From assembly GCA_035533215.1 (NCBI GenBank), contig DATLUG010000029.1, forward strand, positions 1 through 64,000: a stretch of DNA of 64,000 nucleotides, given 5' to 3'. Position numbers and translations under genes: made by a program. The notes under the pieces were generated by a model. It saw only the letters and a list, made by a program, of their open reading frames with translations, did no database searches and was not told where the DNA came from. Position 1 is the first letter of the stretch. Each line of letters opens with the position of its first letter. Shown in pieces: positions 26,095-35,283 of this stretch. The DNA comes from DAHUZL01 sp035533215 (lineage in GTDB: Bacteria > Chloroflexota > Dormibacteria > Aeolococcales > Bog-877).

Positions 26095-27675
26095 TCAGCC
26101 AACATCGACCCAGGCCGCCACCGATGGAACGCCTACCTTATTCACAATGAACAGCATGTACCAGCCGGGCGGAGCCACGTCTCCATCCGCCGGCCCGACA
26201 ACGCTCAGCGAATTCGTCCCCTGCGTGAAGCCGAGAGCGACGTACCGCTGGCCCATGCTCACTCCGTGGGTCGTCGCCCCGGCGGCGATCAGAGCCACCT
26301 TGGCAATGTTCGCCGCCTGCGGTGTGGTCACGGTGAACCCTCTCCCGTAGCTCACGCTGGCCGGCACCTCCGTCAGTGCCGGCCGCGCACCCGCGAAGAG
26401 GTACGGTGGGCTGAATATCTCGTAGTAGTTCTGGAACGGGCCTTGGTCCGAGCCCGCGGACAAGACCCGGCCGTCGGGCAGCAGCAGTGCGGTTGAGTGA
26501 TAGGTTCGCTGAGCCGTCTGGGAGGCCAAGACGGCCCAAGTGCCGGTGACCGGGTCATACAGCTCCGCGGACGTCTCGGGGTGCCCGTACAGCCCGCCCC
26601 CGCCGCCTCCCACCGAGAGCACGCTGCCGTCAGGAAGCAGCACCAGATTTTCGTCGATGCGAGGTGCGCTCATGGACCCGGTGTAGGTCCATTGGTCGGT
26701 CGTCAGATTGAGCAGCTCGGCCGTCCGAGTGGGATCGGCCGTGCCCACCTTGCTTCCGCCCGCGGCCAGCACCTCGTTCAGCCCCGGCAACAACACGTCA
26801 GCGCCGTATTGCCGGTCGCCGAAGTTCATCCTCGCGACCGATCCTCCGAACCTGCCGGTGAGGGGGGAGTAGATCCGGGTCGCAACCCCGGGTCCCACCT
26901 TCGCCACGCTGCCATCGGGCAGGAGGAACATCTTTGGGTAATCGCCAAAATCACCGCCATCCGGCAGGGCCACGCTTTGCCGGGTCGTGGCATCGTACAC
27001 CTCAGCGCTGTTGTCCAAGTGCGAATGTGATGCCTGTCCCCCGATCACCAGGGTCGCTCCGTCGCCGAGCTCCACATTGGTTGGGTACCAGCGGGCGGTG
27101 GAGAGCCGGCCGGCAGCACTCCACGTGTCGCTGGAGGGGTCGAACACGGTGATGTTCGCCGTGCCGGTAGTGCCCTCCAGATAGGGATGGGCCCGGCTGT
27201 AGAGCAAGCCGCCCGAGGCTAGCACCCGCCCGTCCGGCAGCAGCGAGACGCCAGAGCAGAGAAGATTGGTCTGGCTCCTCACTGACACATCCCGGCTCTC
27301 GCCGCTGTGGGGGTAGAGCAGCCGCGCATCTGATCCCCGCGTCGACGGGAATTCGGGGGGGCCATAGAGAAGCACAGCGCCCGTGTGAAGCAGGGCCGCG
27401 TTGATCCCGACAGCGCCGAGCCAGCTGGGTAGAGTCCAGCAGCCGTACACGGCAGGATTGGCTCCGGTCCTTGCGTCAGCGCTGCAGAACGTCCCCGGGC
27501 CGACGACTTGAGCCGAGCCTGCCGATCCCAGCACCAGCGTGGCTGGCACCGTCGACACCATCGCCGCCAGTGACACTAGCGCTCCATGAACGCATCGCCG
27601 GCGGAGCCACGCTGGCTGCCGACGGTCGCTGGCCGCTTCAGCCCCGCAAAGCATCGCTGGATCGCAGTCGGCCAT
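26095..27675 (-). CDS. Second secreted AA5 copper-radical oxidase homologue
   Basis: A 526-residue protein. The ATG at 27675 is chosen because a GGAG element lies upstream; an in-frame ATG at 27780 has none. It has a signal peptide (about 25-55), a kelch propeller (about 60-425) and a DUF1929 domain (about 428-526), ending right after the domain without Ig repeats. Candidate cofactor residues are conserved: Cys140 (LCSG), Tyr197 (RWYPT), Tyr392-His393 (RTYHST) and His470 (ATTHGVSMGQR). It is clearly paralogous to the 19197-21938 product along its whole catalytic region. The same substrate class is expected (primary alcohol of a glycan, or an aldehyde, with H2O2 formed). It may be the soluble or wall-free partner. 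Confidence 0.87.
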   Translation of the reverse strand: MADCDPAMLCGAEAASDRRQPAWLRRRCVHGALVSLAAMVSTVPATLVLGSAGSAQVVGPGTFCSADARTGANPAVYGCWTLPSWLGAVGINAALLHTGAVLLYGPPEFPSTRGSDARLLYPHSGESRDVSVRSQTNLLCSGVSLLPDGRVLASGGLLYSRAHPYLEGTTGTANITVFDPSSDTWSAAGRLSTARWYPTNVELGDGATLVIGGQASHSHLDNSAEVYDATTRQSVALPDGGDFGDYPKMFLLPDGSVAKVGPGVATRIYSPLTGRFGGSVARMNFGDRQYGADVLLPGLNEVLAAGGSKVGTADPTRTAELLNLTTDQWTYTGSMSAPRIDENLVLLPDGSVLSVGGGGGGLYGHPETSAELYDPVTGTWAVLASQTAQRTYHSTALLLPDGRVLSAGSDQGPFQNYYEIFSPPYLFAGARPALTEVPASVSYGRGFTVTTPQAANIAKVALIAAGATTHGVSMGQRYVALGFTQGTNSLSVVGPADGDVAPPGWYMLFIVNKVGVPSVAAWVDVG

Positions 27676-27791
27676 GGGTGGCTCCAGACCAGCCCTGCCT
27701 CGTCGCCACGGGGCGCGCCGACAGACACGAGGCCGCCTTCGTCCCCGCCCCAAAGCCGGCGGCTCATCGGAGTCGGCCATGGCGCTGGTAG

Positions 27792-29024
27792 TCAAACCGC
27801 AGCCAGAGTGTCGACCGCGGTCTGCCGCGCCCAGAACCGATTCGCCCCCGACGCCCAGGTCACGTTGGGGTTCTCCAAGGCCGACAGATCGACGCGGTCC
27901 AGGTACTGCGCGATCCAGCCGATCAGCGATGTGATCAGCGTCTGATTGAGGAGATGTGGCTCGAGACCGAGGTCGAGGAGCGCCTGGTGCTTGGCGTTGT
28001 AGTAGTGGGATTCCGCCTCGATGCGAGGATTCTCGATGTGGACAACTGAAGTCTCCAGCCCGCACTCACGGCGAGCCTCGCCGATCGTCTGAGCCAGTTC
28101 GTTCACCGAGAACTGCTCGGTGAACTGATTGAAGACGCGGAATTCGCCGGGATCTGGGCGATGTCGAAGTGACAGTAGGATGCATGCCAGGGTGTCCTGA
28201 ATGTTGAGGTACCCGCGCGTCTGTCCGCCCGTTCCGTACACGGTGAGAGGCGTCCCCGCAGCTGCCTGGACGCAGAATCGGTTGAGCGCCGTTCCGAAGG
28301 TGGAGTCGTAGTGAAACGAGGTTGCGAGGTCGGGATGGAGCCGTGTCTCCTCGGTGTCGATGCCGTAGACCACCCCCTGGTTCAGGTCGGTGGCCCGCAT
28401 GTTCCACACCCTACACGCGAACATAATGTTTTCACTGTCAGCCACCTTGGAGAGGTGGTAGAAGCTGTGCGGCCTCTTGGGGAAGGGGACGCGCTCGCTC
28501 CGCCCATTGTGCTGGATGGTGAGCCAGCCCTCTTCGATGTCGATGTTCGGGCATCCGTACTCGCCCATCGACCCCAGCTTGATGAGATGGCAGTCGGGCG
28601 CGCCCCGCTTCAGTGCCCAGAGGAGGTTCAGGGTGCCCACGGTGTTGTTGACATAGGTCTGGACGCAGTGATCGCTGTCTACCATCGAGTAGGGCGCCGA
28701 CGGCTGCTCCGCAAAGTGGATGACGGCGCCGGGGTGGTAGCTCGCCACCAGCTGGTTGAGTGCAGCGCGGTTGGCAAGATCCACCTGGTGCCATTCGATC
28801 TGCTTGCCCGTCAGCTCGAGCCAGCACTCGATCCGTCGTTTGATGCTGGCGACCGGATTGAGGCAGTCGACCCCGATCTCCGCTCGCCAGGCACGCTTGG
28901 AGAGGTTGTCCATGGCCACGACGCGATAGCCGAGCGCCGAGAGTCGAAGGGCCATTGGCCACCCCAGGTAGCCATCCGCCCCGAGGACGAACACCGTGTC
29001 GTTCGAGCGATCGTAGGAATCCAT
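27792..29024 (-). CDS. sqdB: UDP-sulfoquinovose synthase (SQD1/SqdB type)
   Basis: A 410-residue extended SDR from ATG 29024 with GGAGGG upstream. It follows SQD1 closely along its length. It has VLGADGYLGW (NAD-binding), VAMDNLSKR, EQPSAPYSM and KLGSMGEYG with the catalytic Ser/Thr position. Further on are NIDIEEGWLTI, SFYHLSKVADSENI (catalytic Tyr-Lys), RATDLNQGVVYG, FGTALNRFCVQAA, GGQTRGYLNI, FRVFNQFTEQFSVNELA and EAESHYYNAKH. The family makes UDP-sulfoquinovose from UDP-glucose and sulfite. In phototrophs this feeds SQDG lipid. No SQDG glycosyltransferase (sqdX) was seen nearby. A sulfonated surface polysaccharide or glycolipid is therefore a possible product. Confidence 0.9.
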   Translation of the reverse strand: MDSYDRSNDTVFVLGADGYLGWPMALRLSALGYRVVAMDNLSKRAWRAEIGVDCLNPVASIKRRIECWLELTGKQIEWHQVDLANRAALNQLVASYHPGAVIHFAEQPSAPYSMVDSDHCVQTYVNNTVGTLNLLWALKRGAPDCHLIKLGSMGEYGCPNIDIEEGWLTIQHNGRSERVPFPKRPHSFYHLSKVADSENIMFACRVWNMRATDLNQGVVYGIDTEETRLHPDLATSFHYDSTFGTALNRFCVQAAAGTPLTVYGTGGQTRGYLNIQDTLACILLSLRHRPDPGEFRVFNQFTEQFSVNELAQTIGEARRECGLETSVVHIENPRIEAESHYYNAKHQALLDLGLEPHLLNQTLITSLIGWIAQYLDRVDLSALENPNVTWASGANRFWARQTAVDTLAAV

Positions 29025-29484
29025 AGCCGGCCGAGCCCTCCGCTCCAGGTGTGGGCGCGACGGCAGTCGCAGCTGCCGTCCCAGGGCAGGCCTAGACCCC
29101 CCCGAGCCCGCACCGCTCCCAATCACGGCCGGCGGCCCGTCTCAGGGCGCAACCGACCCTTCCTCCACCGATGAGTTTCGCGCGGCAGTCGGCGGGAGTC
29201 AAGAGCCTGACGAAATCGTTGCAAGTGGGACCGGCGCTCGGAGGTCGGCTGGGCCAGCGCCGACCGGTGCGGATCCCGCCCGCACCGGCCACGCCGCCCG
29301 GGCCGTCCGGCACAGAGATGCCCCCGCGGGGGTCGGTCGACGGCGGTCGACGTATGCCGACGGCGCGGGTCATGGCGCCCTGGCATGGGCCCGCGCCAGA
29401 GCGGCCGCTGACCCGTGGTGGCCACACGGGCGGCGGGTCGCCGGGCTCGCCGATCGTGGGCTGACGGCGGCGGCTGCCGCTCCC
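29025..29484. other. 460-bp stretch without a supported gene
   Basis: It lies between the sqdB start and the stop of the propeller-protein gene, both minus strand. Frames are low-complexity. It presumably holds the sqdB promoter. No terminator-like hairpin with clear stem was recognised. Confidence 0.45.
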
Positions 29485-30993
29485 CTATCTGCCGGGAGCC
29501 GGGCACCGGGCGAAGGCGGCTGCCTCGGGGTCGAACTCACCGGGGAGAAATGGGAGCAGCGCCACGCCGGTCGGCCCGACCGTCAGCGCGTCGACGCCCA
29601 GGTGGCTCTCGCTCGCCACGATCGGGTGTCCCGCCAGTCCCGGGCTCGAGACCGGGGGATAGGCGACGATGCCGTGCGCCGCGTAGTCGGTGACGAAGTA
29701 GCCATAGGGCGTGCCGGTGAGGGTGCACCTGGTGCGGGGGATCGATGTCACGAACTCGGCGTGGTACCACGGCACCAGCGGCACGACCACCCCGTCGGGG
29801 TGGACCACGTAGACGAGGGACTTGCCTTCTCCGGCGACCAGGAGGTCACCGCCATACCTCGGGATGGATCGGGGGATGACATCCGGCCCCTCGATGAAGG
29901 AGGGAGCGTCAGCGACGGGTCGGACCACTCTCGCCGGCGAGACCCTCCAGATCTCTCCGAGCTTGCTGGTGACGATCATCTCGTGCCCGAAGGTGCCCAC
30001 GGAATCGAAGGTGATGCCATCGTGACCGTTGCTGGCCATCTTGGTGAGCGTCACGAAGAGCGAAGCCCTTCGGCCCCCGGGTGGGATCGCATAGATCTGG
30101 GGTCCCTGCGTCACGTACAGATACCCCTTCGGGAACCCGAAGGTACCGGGAGACATCGCCATGTCGTCCTCACTGCAGGGCGCGTCCGCTCGGGGCAGGT
30201 TGGCGACGAGGGTCTTCTTCCCGGAGGGTGCGATCGCCAGGACTTGATGGGGCGATCCGCAGTACGGACGCGACACGTACACCTGCGCTGACGTGGCGGC
30301 TATCCCGATCGGGTCGGACACCGAGGCGAAGGTCACGGTGATGTACGCCGGTGGCGACCACCTCGTGACCCGCCCACCACCCTGTTCGTCAAGTCGAGAG
30401 GCGAAGGCATACTGGCCGCTCGAGCTCGCCACCAGCGGGGCGTCCATGGCGACCGTCCGGCGCTCGAAGTAGACGTATCCGGCCCGGCCGGGGGGCTTGA
30501 CCTCGACGTCAAAGCGATCGCCGGGAGGTGGGATTGCGGTGGCCCAGCGGAGGTCGAAGCTGGTACCGACGGGTCCGCTGGTCCGCCCGAGCGCCACCGG
30601 GACGCGCACGGTCCCCGTCAGCCCCGTGGCCAGGTCCTTGATCCGGTAGGTGCCGGCTAGCTCGAACCTGTAGGAGAACGCTTCACCGGGCCTAAGTAGG
30701 GGCGAGGTGAAGAGTCCGAGGCCCGACCCGTCCGCGATCCGGTGTGTCCTGACGTCCGTCGAGGGAAGGCGCCAAACGACGCGCTCGCCCAACGGCGCGA
30801 CCACCGTGGCCGGCACGAAGCGGGCATCGGTCACCGTGACCATCATCGACGACACGTGGACCCGAGCCGTCTGGTGGGGCGGGGCGGCGGCGCTCAGGGG
30901 CACCAGGAGGAGGGACGCGATGGGCACTCCCCACCGCCACCGGCGCCACGCTGGATCCCACGACGGCGGGCTCAGCCGGTCCGATCGCCGCAC
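29485..30993 (-). CDS. Exported cupredoxin-like plus beta-propeller protein
   Basis: About 502 residues from GTG 30993; a TTG at 31161 would add 56 low-complexity residues, so the start is uncertain. The signal peptide is about WGVPIASLLLVPLSAAAP. Next comes a cupredoxin-like domain (VHVSSMMVTVTDARFVPATV, VVWRLPSTDVRTHRI, LLRPGEAFSYRFELAGTYRI). A six-bladed-type propeller domain follows (IGIAATSAQVYVSRPYCG, GYLYVTQGPQIYAIPPGG, HDGITFDSVGTFGHEMIVTS and others). In blue-copper proteins the end of the domain supplies Cys, His and Met. Here that stretch is KDLATGLTG, so only the first His remains. Type-1 copper binding is therefore unlikely. It sits at the edge of the oxidase cluster. Confidence 0.72.
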   Translation of the reverse strand: MRRSDRLSPPSWDPAWRRWRWGVPIASLLLVPLSAAAPPHQTARVHVSSMMVTVTDARFVPATVVAPLGERVVWRLPSTDVRTHRIADGSGLGLFTSPLLRPGEAFSYRFELAGTYRIKDLATGLTGTVRVPVALGRTSGPVGTSFDLRWATAIPPPGDRFDVEVKPPGRAGYVYFERRTVAMDAPLVASSSGQYAFASRLDEQGGGRVTRWSPPAYITVTFASVSDPIGIAATSAQVYVSRPYCGSPHQVLAIAPSGKKTLVANLPRADAPCSEDDMAMSPGTFGFPKGYLYVTQGPQIYAIPPGGRRASLFVTLTKMASNGHDGITFDSVGTFGHEMIVTSKLGEIWRVSPARVVRPVADAPSFIEGPDVIPRSIPRYGGDLLVAGEGKSLVYVVHPDGVVVPLVPWYHAEFVTSIPRTRCTLTGTPYGYFVTDYAAHGIVAYPPVSSPGLAGHPIVASESHLGVDALTVGPTGVALLPFLPGEFDPEAAAFARCPAPGR

Positions 30994-31602
30994 GCGCGGG
31001 GTCGGGAGCGAGAGAGTCAGGCGCTGTCCACCTCCCCACCCCGGACGCGCTCGGTTCCCGGCGCGACACGCGGGCGCCGAGGGCGGGGTGGGGGCTGCGG
31101 CTCCGCCGACCGGCGGCGGCGTGGATCGAAGGCACTGGCGGCTCGCGTCAACCCCTCCCAAACCCCGTCGACCACGTCACCCTCGACGATGCCGGAGTGT
31201 ACCGCCTCAGTTCTTGGCGCGTGGCAGGACTGCCCTGACCGGTCGGGATGTCTCCGCCGGCACTCGGTGCGGAGCCAGGCTCGCTCAGGACGGCCGGCCC
31301 GCGAGACGCCGATGGAGGGTCGCCTGGCCCCGAACCCCGTCGGCCAGAGTCGCCCAGAGCGCCAGCAGGGCGCTCCCAGCTTCCGCTCGGCATCCGCCAA
31401 CGACGCCGGGACGCCGGGGACGCCGACCGGCTCGACCAGGCTCGGAGCCCCGGCGGCCGCGGCGCAGCTGACGGTGGGAGATGGCACCCATCGCGGGGGG
31501 ATCGGGTGGCTTCTCCGGTCATGCGACGGACGATCGAGACGGCGTCGGCTTCGCCTCCGGCTCCGCCGCTTCGGTCTCGCGATGCGGGCTCGGGCCCATG
31601 CC
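30994..31602. other. 609-bp stretch without a supported gene
   Basis: It lies between the propeller-protein start and the dnaE2 stop. Open frames in it are extensions or shadows of the flanking genes, with Arg/Pro-rich content. Nothing else was recognised. Confidence 0.45.
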
Positions 31603-34600
31603 TTAGGAGTAGTCGTGGGAGAGCGAGGGTGGCGGCTCGAGCATGCCGATGGCGGGGGGCCGGTCGTTTCGAGATGCTCCTGCCGGTCGTCCCTCCGCGT
31701 CGATGGCCTCGATCCGCTCCACCACCAGGTTCACTGCCCCGTCGCTCGACTGGACCCGTCCCTCGGCGATGAGGAGCGGGTGGTGGTTGACCGTCGCTCG
31801 CGCCCTCCGATACACCGTGGGGCGGAGGACCAGGTCGAGATGGCCGGTCTCGTCGGCGAGGGTGAAGAAGCGAACCCCGCGAGCGGTGTGGGGGGCCTGG
31901 CGGGTGATGACGAGCCCGGCGACCCGGGTCCAGGTCCCCCTCCCCGGCCGCGCCGCCGCTCGGGCCTCGGCCAGCGGCACCGCCCCCAGCCGCTCCAGCT
32001 GGGGGCGCAGGAAGGCACAGAGGTGAGGCCCGGTCGTGAGGCCCAGGACCCGGTAGTCCTGGGCGGCTCGCTCCTGCGGGGTGAGGTCGGCGAGAGGGGG
32101 CGGGGTGACCGGTGCCTCGAGGAGCGGGCCGCAGCCGTGGCCCTGGTCCACGTCCCCTAACTCCTCCTCCACCTGCCGCAGCTGCCAGAGGACGTCCCGT
32201 CTCGGCTCCCCGAAGGCGTCGAACGCCCCCACCAGGGCGAGGTCGGCGACCACCCGCCGGGGGAGCCGGGTCCGCCGCCAGAAGTCGAGGGCGGAGCGGT
32301 ACGGCCCCCGGTCCCGCTCCCCGGTGAGCCGCTCCCGCAGGGCCTCCCCCAGCCGCCGGACCTGGTTGAACCCGAGTCGGACCGCCAGCCGGCGTCCGCC
32401 CGGCTCCTCGACCCACTCCACCCGGCAGCGCGCGTGGCTGCGGTTGACGTCGACCGCAAGGACCAGGACCCCGCGGCGCTTGGCGTCCTCCACCAGGACC
32501 GAGGGGTGGTAGAAGCCCATCGGCTGGTGGTTGAGGAGGGCGGCCAGGAAGGGGGCGGGGTGATAGCGCTTGAGCCACGCGGTCTCGTAGGCGGTGCGGG
32601 CGAAGGCGGCTGCGTGGCTGCGGCAGAAGCCGAACTCGGCGAAGCCGCGGATGGACGCGAAGAGCTCGGCCGTCACCGCGGCGGCGAGCCCGCGCCGCCG
32701 GCAGCCGCCGGCGAAGACCTGCTCCAGCTGGGCCATCTCCTCCCGCGAACGGTGGCGGCTCATCGCCCGCCGGAAGCGGTCGGCCTCGCCGGCGGTGAAG
32801 CCCGCCACCGCCATCGTGATCTCCAGGATCTGCTCCTGGTAGAGGATCACCCCGAGGGTGTCGCGCAGGATCGGCTCCAGGAGCGGATGGAGGACCGTCA
32901 CCGGCTCCTTCCCCTGGCGCCGGCGCAGGTAGGGGTGGACGGCGTGCCCCTGGATCGGCCCGGGCCGGATCAGCGCCACCTCGACGACCAGGTCGTTGAA
33001 GCTGGTGGGGCGGGTGCGGGGCAGGGTCTGGAGCTGGGCCCGGGACTCGATCTGGAAGACCCCCAGGGTGTCGGCGTCGGCGCACAGCCGATAGACCTGC
33101 GGATCGGTGAGCGGGAGGCGGTCGAGGTCGACGCGCTCCTGGGTCGCCGACTCGATGAACGTCAGCGCCTCCGCCACCACCGACAGCGTGCGCAGCCCGA
33201 GGAGGTCGATCTTGATGAGGCCGAGATCCTCGACATCGTCCTTGTCGTACTGGACGACGACCCGTCCCGGCATGGTGGCGCGCTCCACCGGGGCGACGTC
33301 GACCAGCGGCGCCCCGGTGACCAGCATCCCGCCGACGTGGATGGAGAGATGGCGGGGGGTGCCGACCAGGGCGGCGACGCAGGCGAGGAACTGCTGCCAG
33401 GTCCGGCTGCCGCAGCTGGCCCGGTCGGCGAGCCCGGCGACCCGGAGGACCTGGTCCAGCTCCGCCTGCCGCCGCTCCGCCGCCTCTCCCCCCGTCCCGG
33501 GGCCGGCCGGGGCCGGCGGCGAGGGCCGGGGGGGGATGGTGAGCGGCGCGGCGGCCCATTCGGGGTCGAACCAGCGGTCGACCGAGCGGCTGAGCCGCTC
33601 GATGACCGGGGCGGGCAGGTCGAAGGCCTTGCCCGCCTGGCGGATCGCCAGGCGGGGCTGGAAGGTGATCACGGTGCACACCATCCCGGTGTGCTCGGGC
33701 CCGTAGGTGTCGTAGACGTAGCGGATCACCCGCTCCCTGTGGGTGGTGGAGATGTCGATGTCGATGTCCGGGGTCGTCCGCATGTCCTCGTGGAGGAAGC
33801 GCTCGAAGAGGAGGTGGTGGGCGATCGGGTCCACCCGGGTGATGCGAAGGAGGTAGGCGACAAGGCTGTCGGCGGCCGAGCCCCGTCCCTGGGCGGGGAT
33901 GCCCTCCTTGCGGGCGAAGCGCATGAGGTCGTGGACGATGAGGAAGAACTCGGCGAGGCCGGTCACCCGGATCACCCGCAGCTCGTGGATCAGCCGCCGC
34001 TCGGCCTCGTCGGTCACCGGCTGGTAGCGCCGGGGGAGCTGCTCCCGGCAGAGCAGCTCGAGGTGGGCGTCGGGGTGGACGCCGCCCGGGACCCGAAAGC
34101 CCGGGAAGCGGGTGTGGGCGAAGTCGAGGTGCAGGCCGGCGCGCGCCCCGAGCCGGGCCGCCTCGGCGATCGCTGCGGGATGGGCGAGCCGGGCTGAGAG
34201 CTCACGGCCGGACTCCAGGGCGTAGCCGTGGTTGGGCAGGAGCCAGCCCCGGTCCTGGGCCTGCTCCAGGGTGACGCCGTGGCGGATCGCCTGGCAGACG
34301 TCGAGGAGCGGCGCCTCTTCTGCGGTGGCGTAGCGGGGGGCCTGGGTGGCGACGACCCCGATCCCGGCGCGGTCGGCGCAGGCCGCCGTCTCGGCGACCA
34401 GCCAAAGGTCGCCCGGGTGCCGGTGGTGCAGGAGGGCGAGGTGGGCCCGGCCCCCGCCGAAGGCCCGGGCGAGCTGGCGGGCGGCGGCGTCGGCCCGCTC
34501 CCGGTCCCCCCGCACCAGCGCCGCCGTGATCGGGCTGTGCGGGCCCCCGGCGATGACCCGGCAGTGGTCGAGCGCCTCGGGGTCCACCCGGCGGGCCCGG

Positions 34601-35085
34601 TCGGGGTCCAGCGCGGCGCTGGTCGGAGCGGCACGGCGGCCTGGGCGCCGACCGCGCTTGTCCCGCTGGGCCAGGGGGGGTGCCTCCCCGCTCCCGACGG
34701 CCGCCGCCAGGGGGGCGTCCAGGCCGGCGAGCTCGAGACGGGGGGTGCCCTTCCCGCCGGCGAGCTGGGCCCGGCTCACCAGCCGGCTGAGCTGCTGGTA
34801 GCCCAGCTGGTCCTCGGCGAGGAAGACGAGGCGGCCGCCGGCCGCCAGGTCGCACTCGGCGCCCACCAGGGCCCCGATCCCGGCCGCCGCCGCCGCCCGG
34901 GCGAGGCGGACCGCGCCGTAGAGGCCGTTGCGGTCCACCAGCCCGAGGGCCGGCATGCCCAGCGCGGCCGCCCGCCGGACCAGGGCCTCGGGCGGGCTCA
35001 CCCCCTCCAGGAAGGAGAATGACGACCGCGCCCAGCACTCGACGAACCCCGCCGCCCCGGCCCCCGGATCGCCCCGCTCCCTCAT
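31603..35085 (-). CDS. dnaE2: Error-prone DNA polymerase III alpha subunit (DnaE2/ImuC)
   Basis: A 1160-residue family-C polymerase from ATG 35085. It has an N-terminal PHP domain (WARSSFSFLEGVSPPEALV, LGLVDRNGLYGAVRL). The polymerase palm has the catalytic PDIDIDI triad region near residue 435, and finger and thumb regions follow (RHRSREEMAQLEQVF, EFGFCRSHAAAFA). An OB-fold (WTRVAGLVITRQAPHTARGV) closes the protein. Its length and lack of a proofreading domain match DnaE2, the translesion polymerase of the ImuA-ImuB-DnaE2 mutasome. A LexA-like box (CGAACATCTGTACG) lies 23 nt before the start, so it is probably SOS-induced. imuA and imuB are about 10 kb away, at 45.5-47.7 kb, rather than adjacent. 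Confidence 0.93.
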   Translation of the reverse strand: MRERGDPGAGAAGFVECWARSSFSFLEGVSPPEALVRRAAALGMPALGLVDRNGLYGAVRLARAAAAAGIGALVGAECDLAAGGRLVFLAEDQLGYQQLSRLVSRAQLAGGKGTPRLELAGLDAPLAAAVGSGEAPPLAQRDKRGRRPGRRAAPTSAALDPDRARRVDPEALDHCRVIAGGPHSPITAALVRGDRERADAAARQLARAFGGGRAHLALLHHRHPGDLWLVAETAACADRAGIGVVATQAPRYATAEEAPLLDVCQAIRHGVTLEQAQDRGWLLPNHGYALESGRELSARLAHPAAIAEAARLGARAGLHLDFAHTRFPGFRVPGGVHPDAHLELLCREQLPRRYQPVTDEAERRLIHELRVIRVTGLAEFFLIVHDLMRFARKEGIPAQGRGSAADSLVAYLLRITRVDPIAHHLLFERFLHEDMRTTPDIDIDISTTHRERVIRYVYDTYGPEHTGMVCTVITFQPRLAIRQAGKAFDLPAPVIERLSRSVDRWFDPEWAAAPLTIPPRPSPPAPAGPGTGGEAAERRQAELDQVLRVAGLADRASCGSRTWQQFLACVAALVGTPRHLSIHVGGMLVTGAPLVDVAPVERATMPGRVVVQYDKDDVEDLGLIKIDLLGLRTLSVVAEALTFIESATQERVDLDRLPLTDPQVYRLCADADTLGVFQIESRAQLQTLPRTRPTSFNDLVVEVALIRPGPIQGHAVHPYLRRRQGKEPVTVLHPLLEPILRDTLGVILYQEQILEITMAVAGFTAGEADRFRRAMSRHRSREEMAQLEQVFAGGCRRRGLAAAVTAELFASIRGFAEFGFCRSHAAAFARTAYETAWLKRYHPAPFLAALLNHQPMGFYHPSVLVEDAKRRGVLVLAVDVNRSHARCRVEWVEEPGGRRLAVRLGFNQVRRLGEALRERLTGERDRGPYRSALDFWRRTRLPRRVVADLALVGAFDAFGEPRRDVLWQLRQVEEELGDVDQGHGCGPLLEAPVTPPPLADLTPQERAAQDYRVLGLTTGPHLCAFLRPQLERLGAVPLAEARAAARPGRGTWTRVAGLVITRQAPHTARGVRFFTLADETGHLDLVLRPTVYRRARATVNHHPLLIAEGRVQSSDGAVNLVVERIEAIDAEGRPAGASRNDRPPAIGMLEPPPSLSHDYS

Positions 35086-35107
35086 CGAGCCAGTCTATCG
35101 CCACGAG

Positions 35108-35121
35108 CGAACATCTGTACG
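35108..35121. promoter_or_regulatory. LexA-type SOS box upstream of dnaE2
   Basis: CGAACATCTGTACG, compared with the Gram-positive/actinobacterial consensus CGAAC-N4-GTTCG, has one mismatch (GTACG). It lies 23-36 nt upstream of the dnaE2 start, an operator-compatible position. The independent perfect box at imuA makes it more credible. Confidence 0.72.
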
Positions 35122-35283
35122 GATGACTTCTCAGGCGACTCTCAGGCGGCCGGTGCCACCGTCGACTACGGTGCGGACCGTGAGCAGCGACCGGGCGCGG
35201 CCCGCACCAGCCGGCCGTCCCGTGCACGGGACGGCCGGCTGGCACCGCCGCCGTCTCCGGACCGCCGGCGCGGGGGCACCGCG

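Noticed and set aside
31148..33679. 843-codon minus-strand frame inside dnaE2
   Set aside because: Arg/Pro/Gly-rich shadow of the third codon positions of dnaE2 in another frame; no motif.
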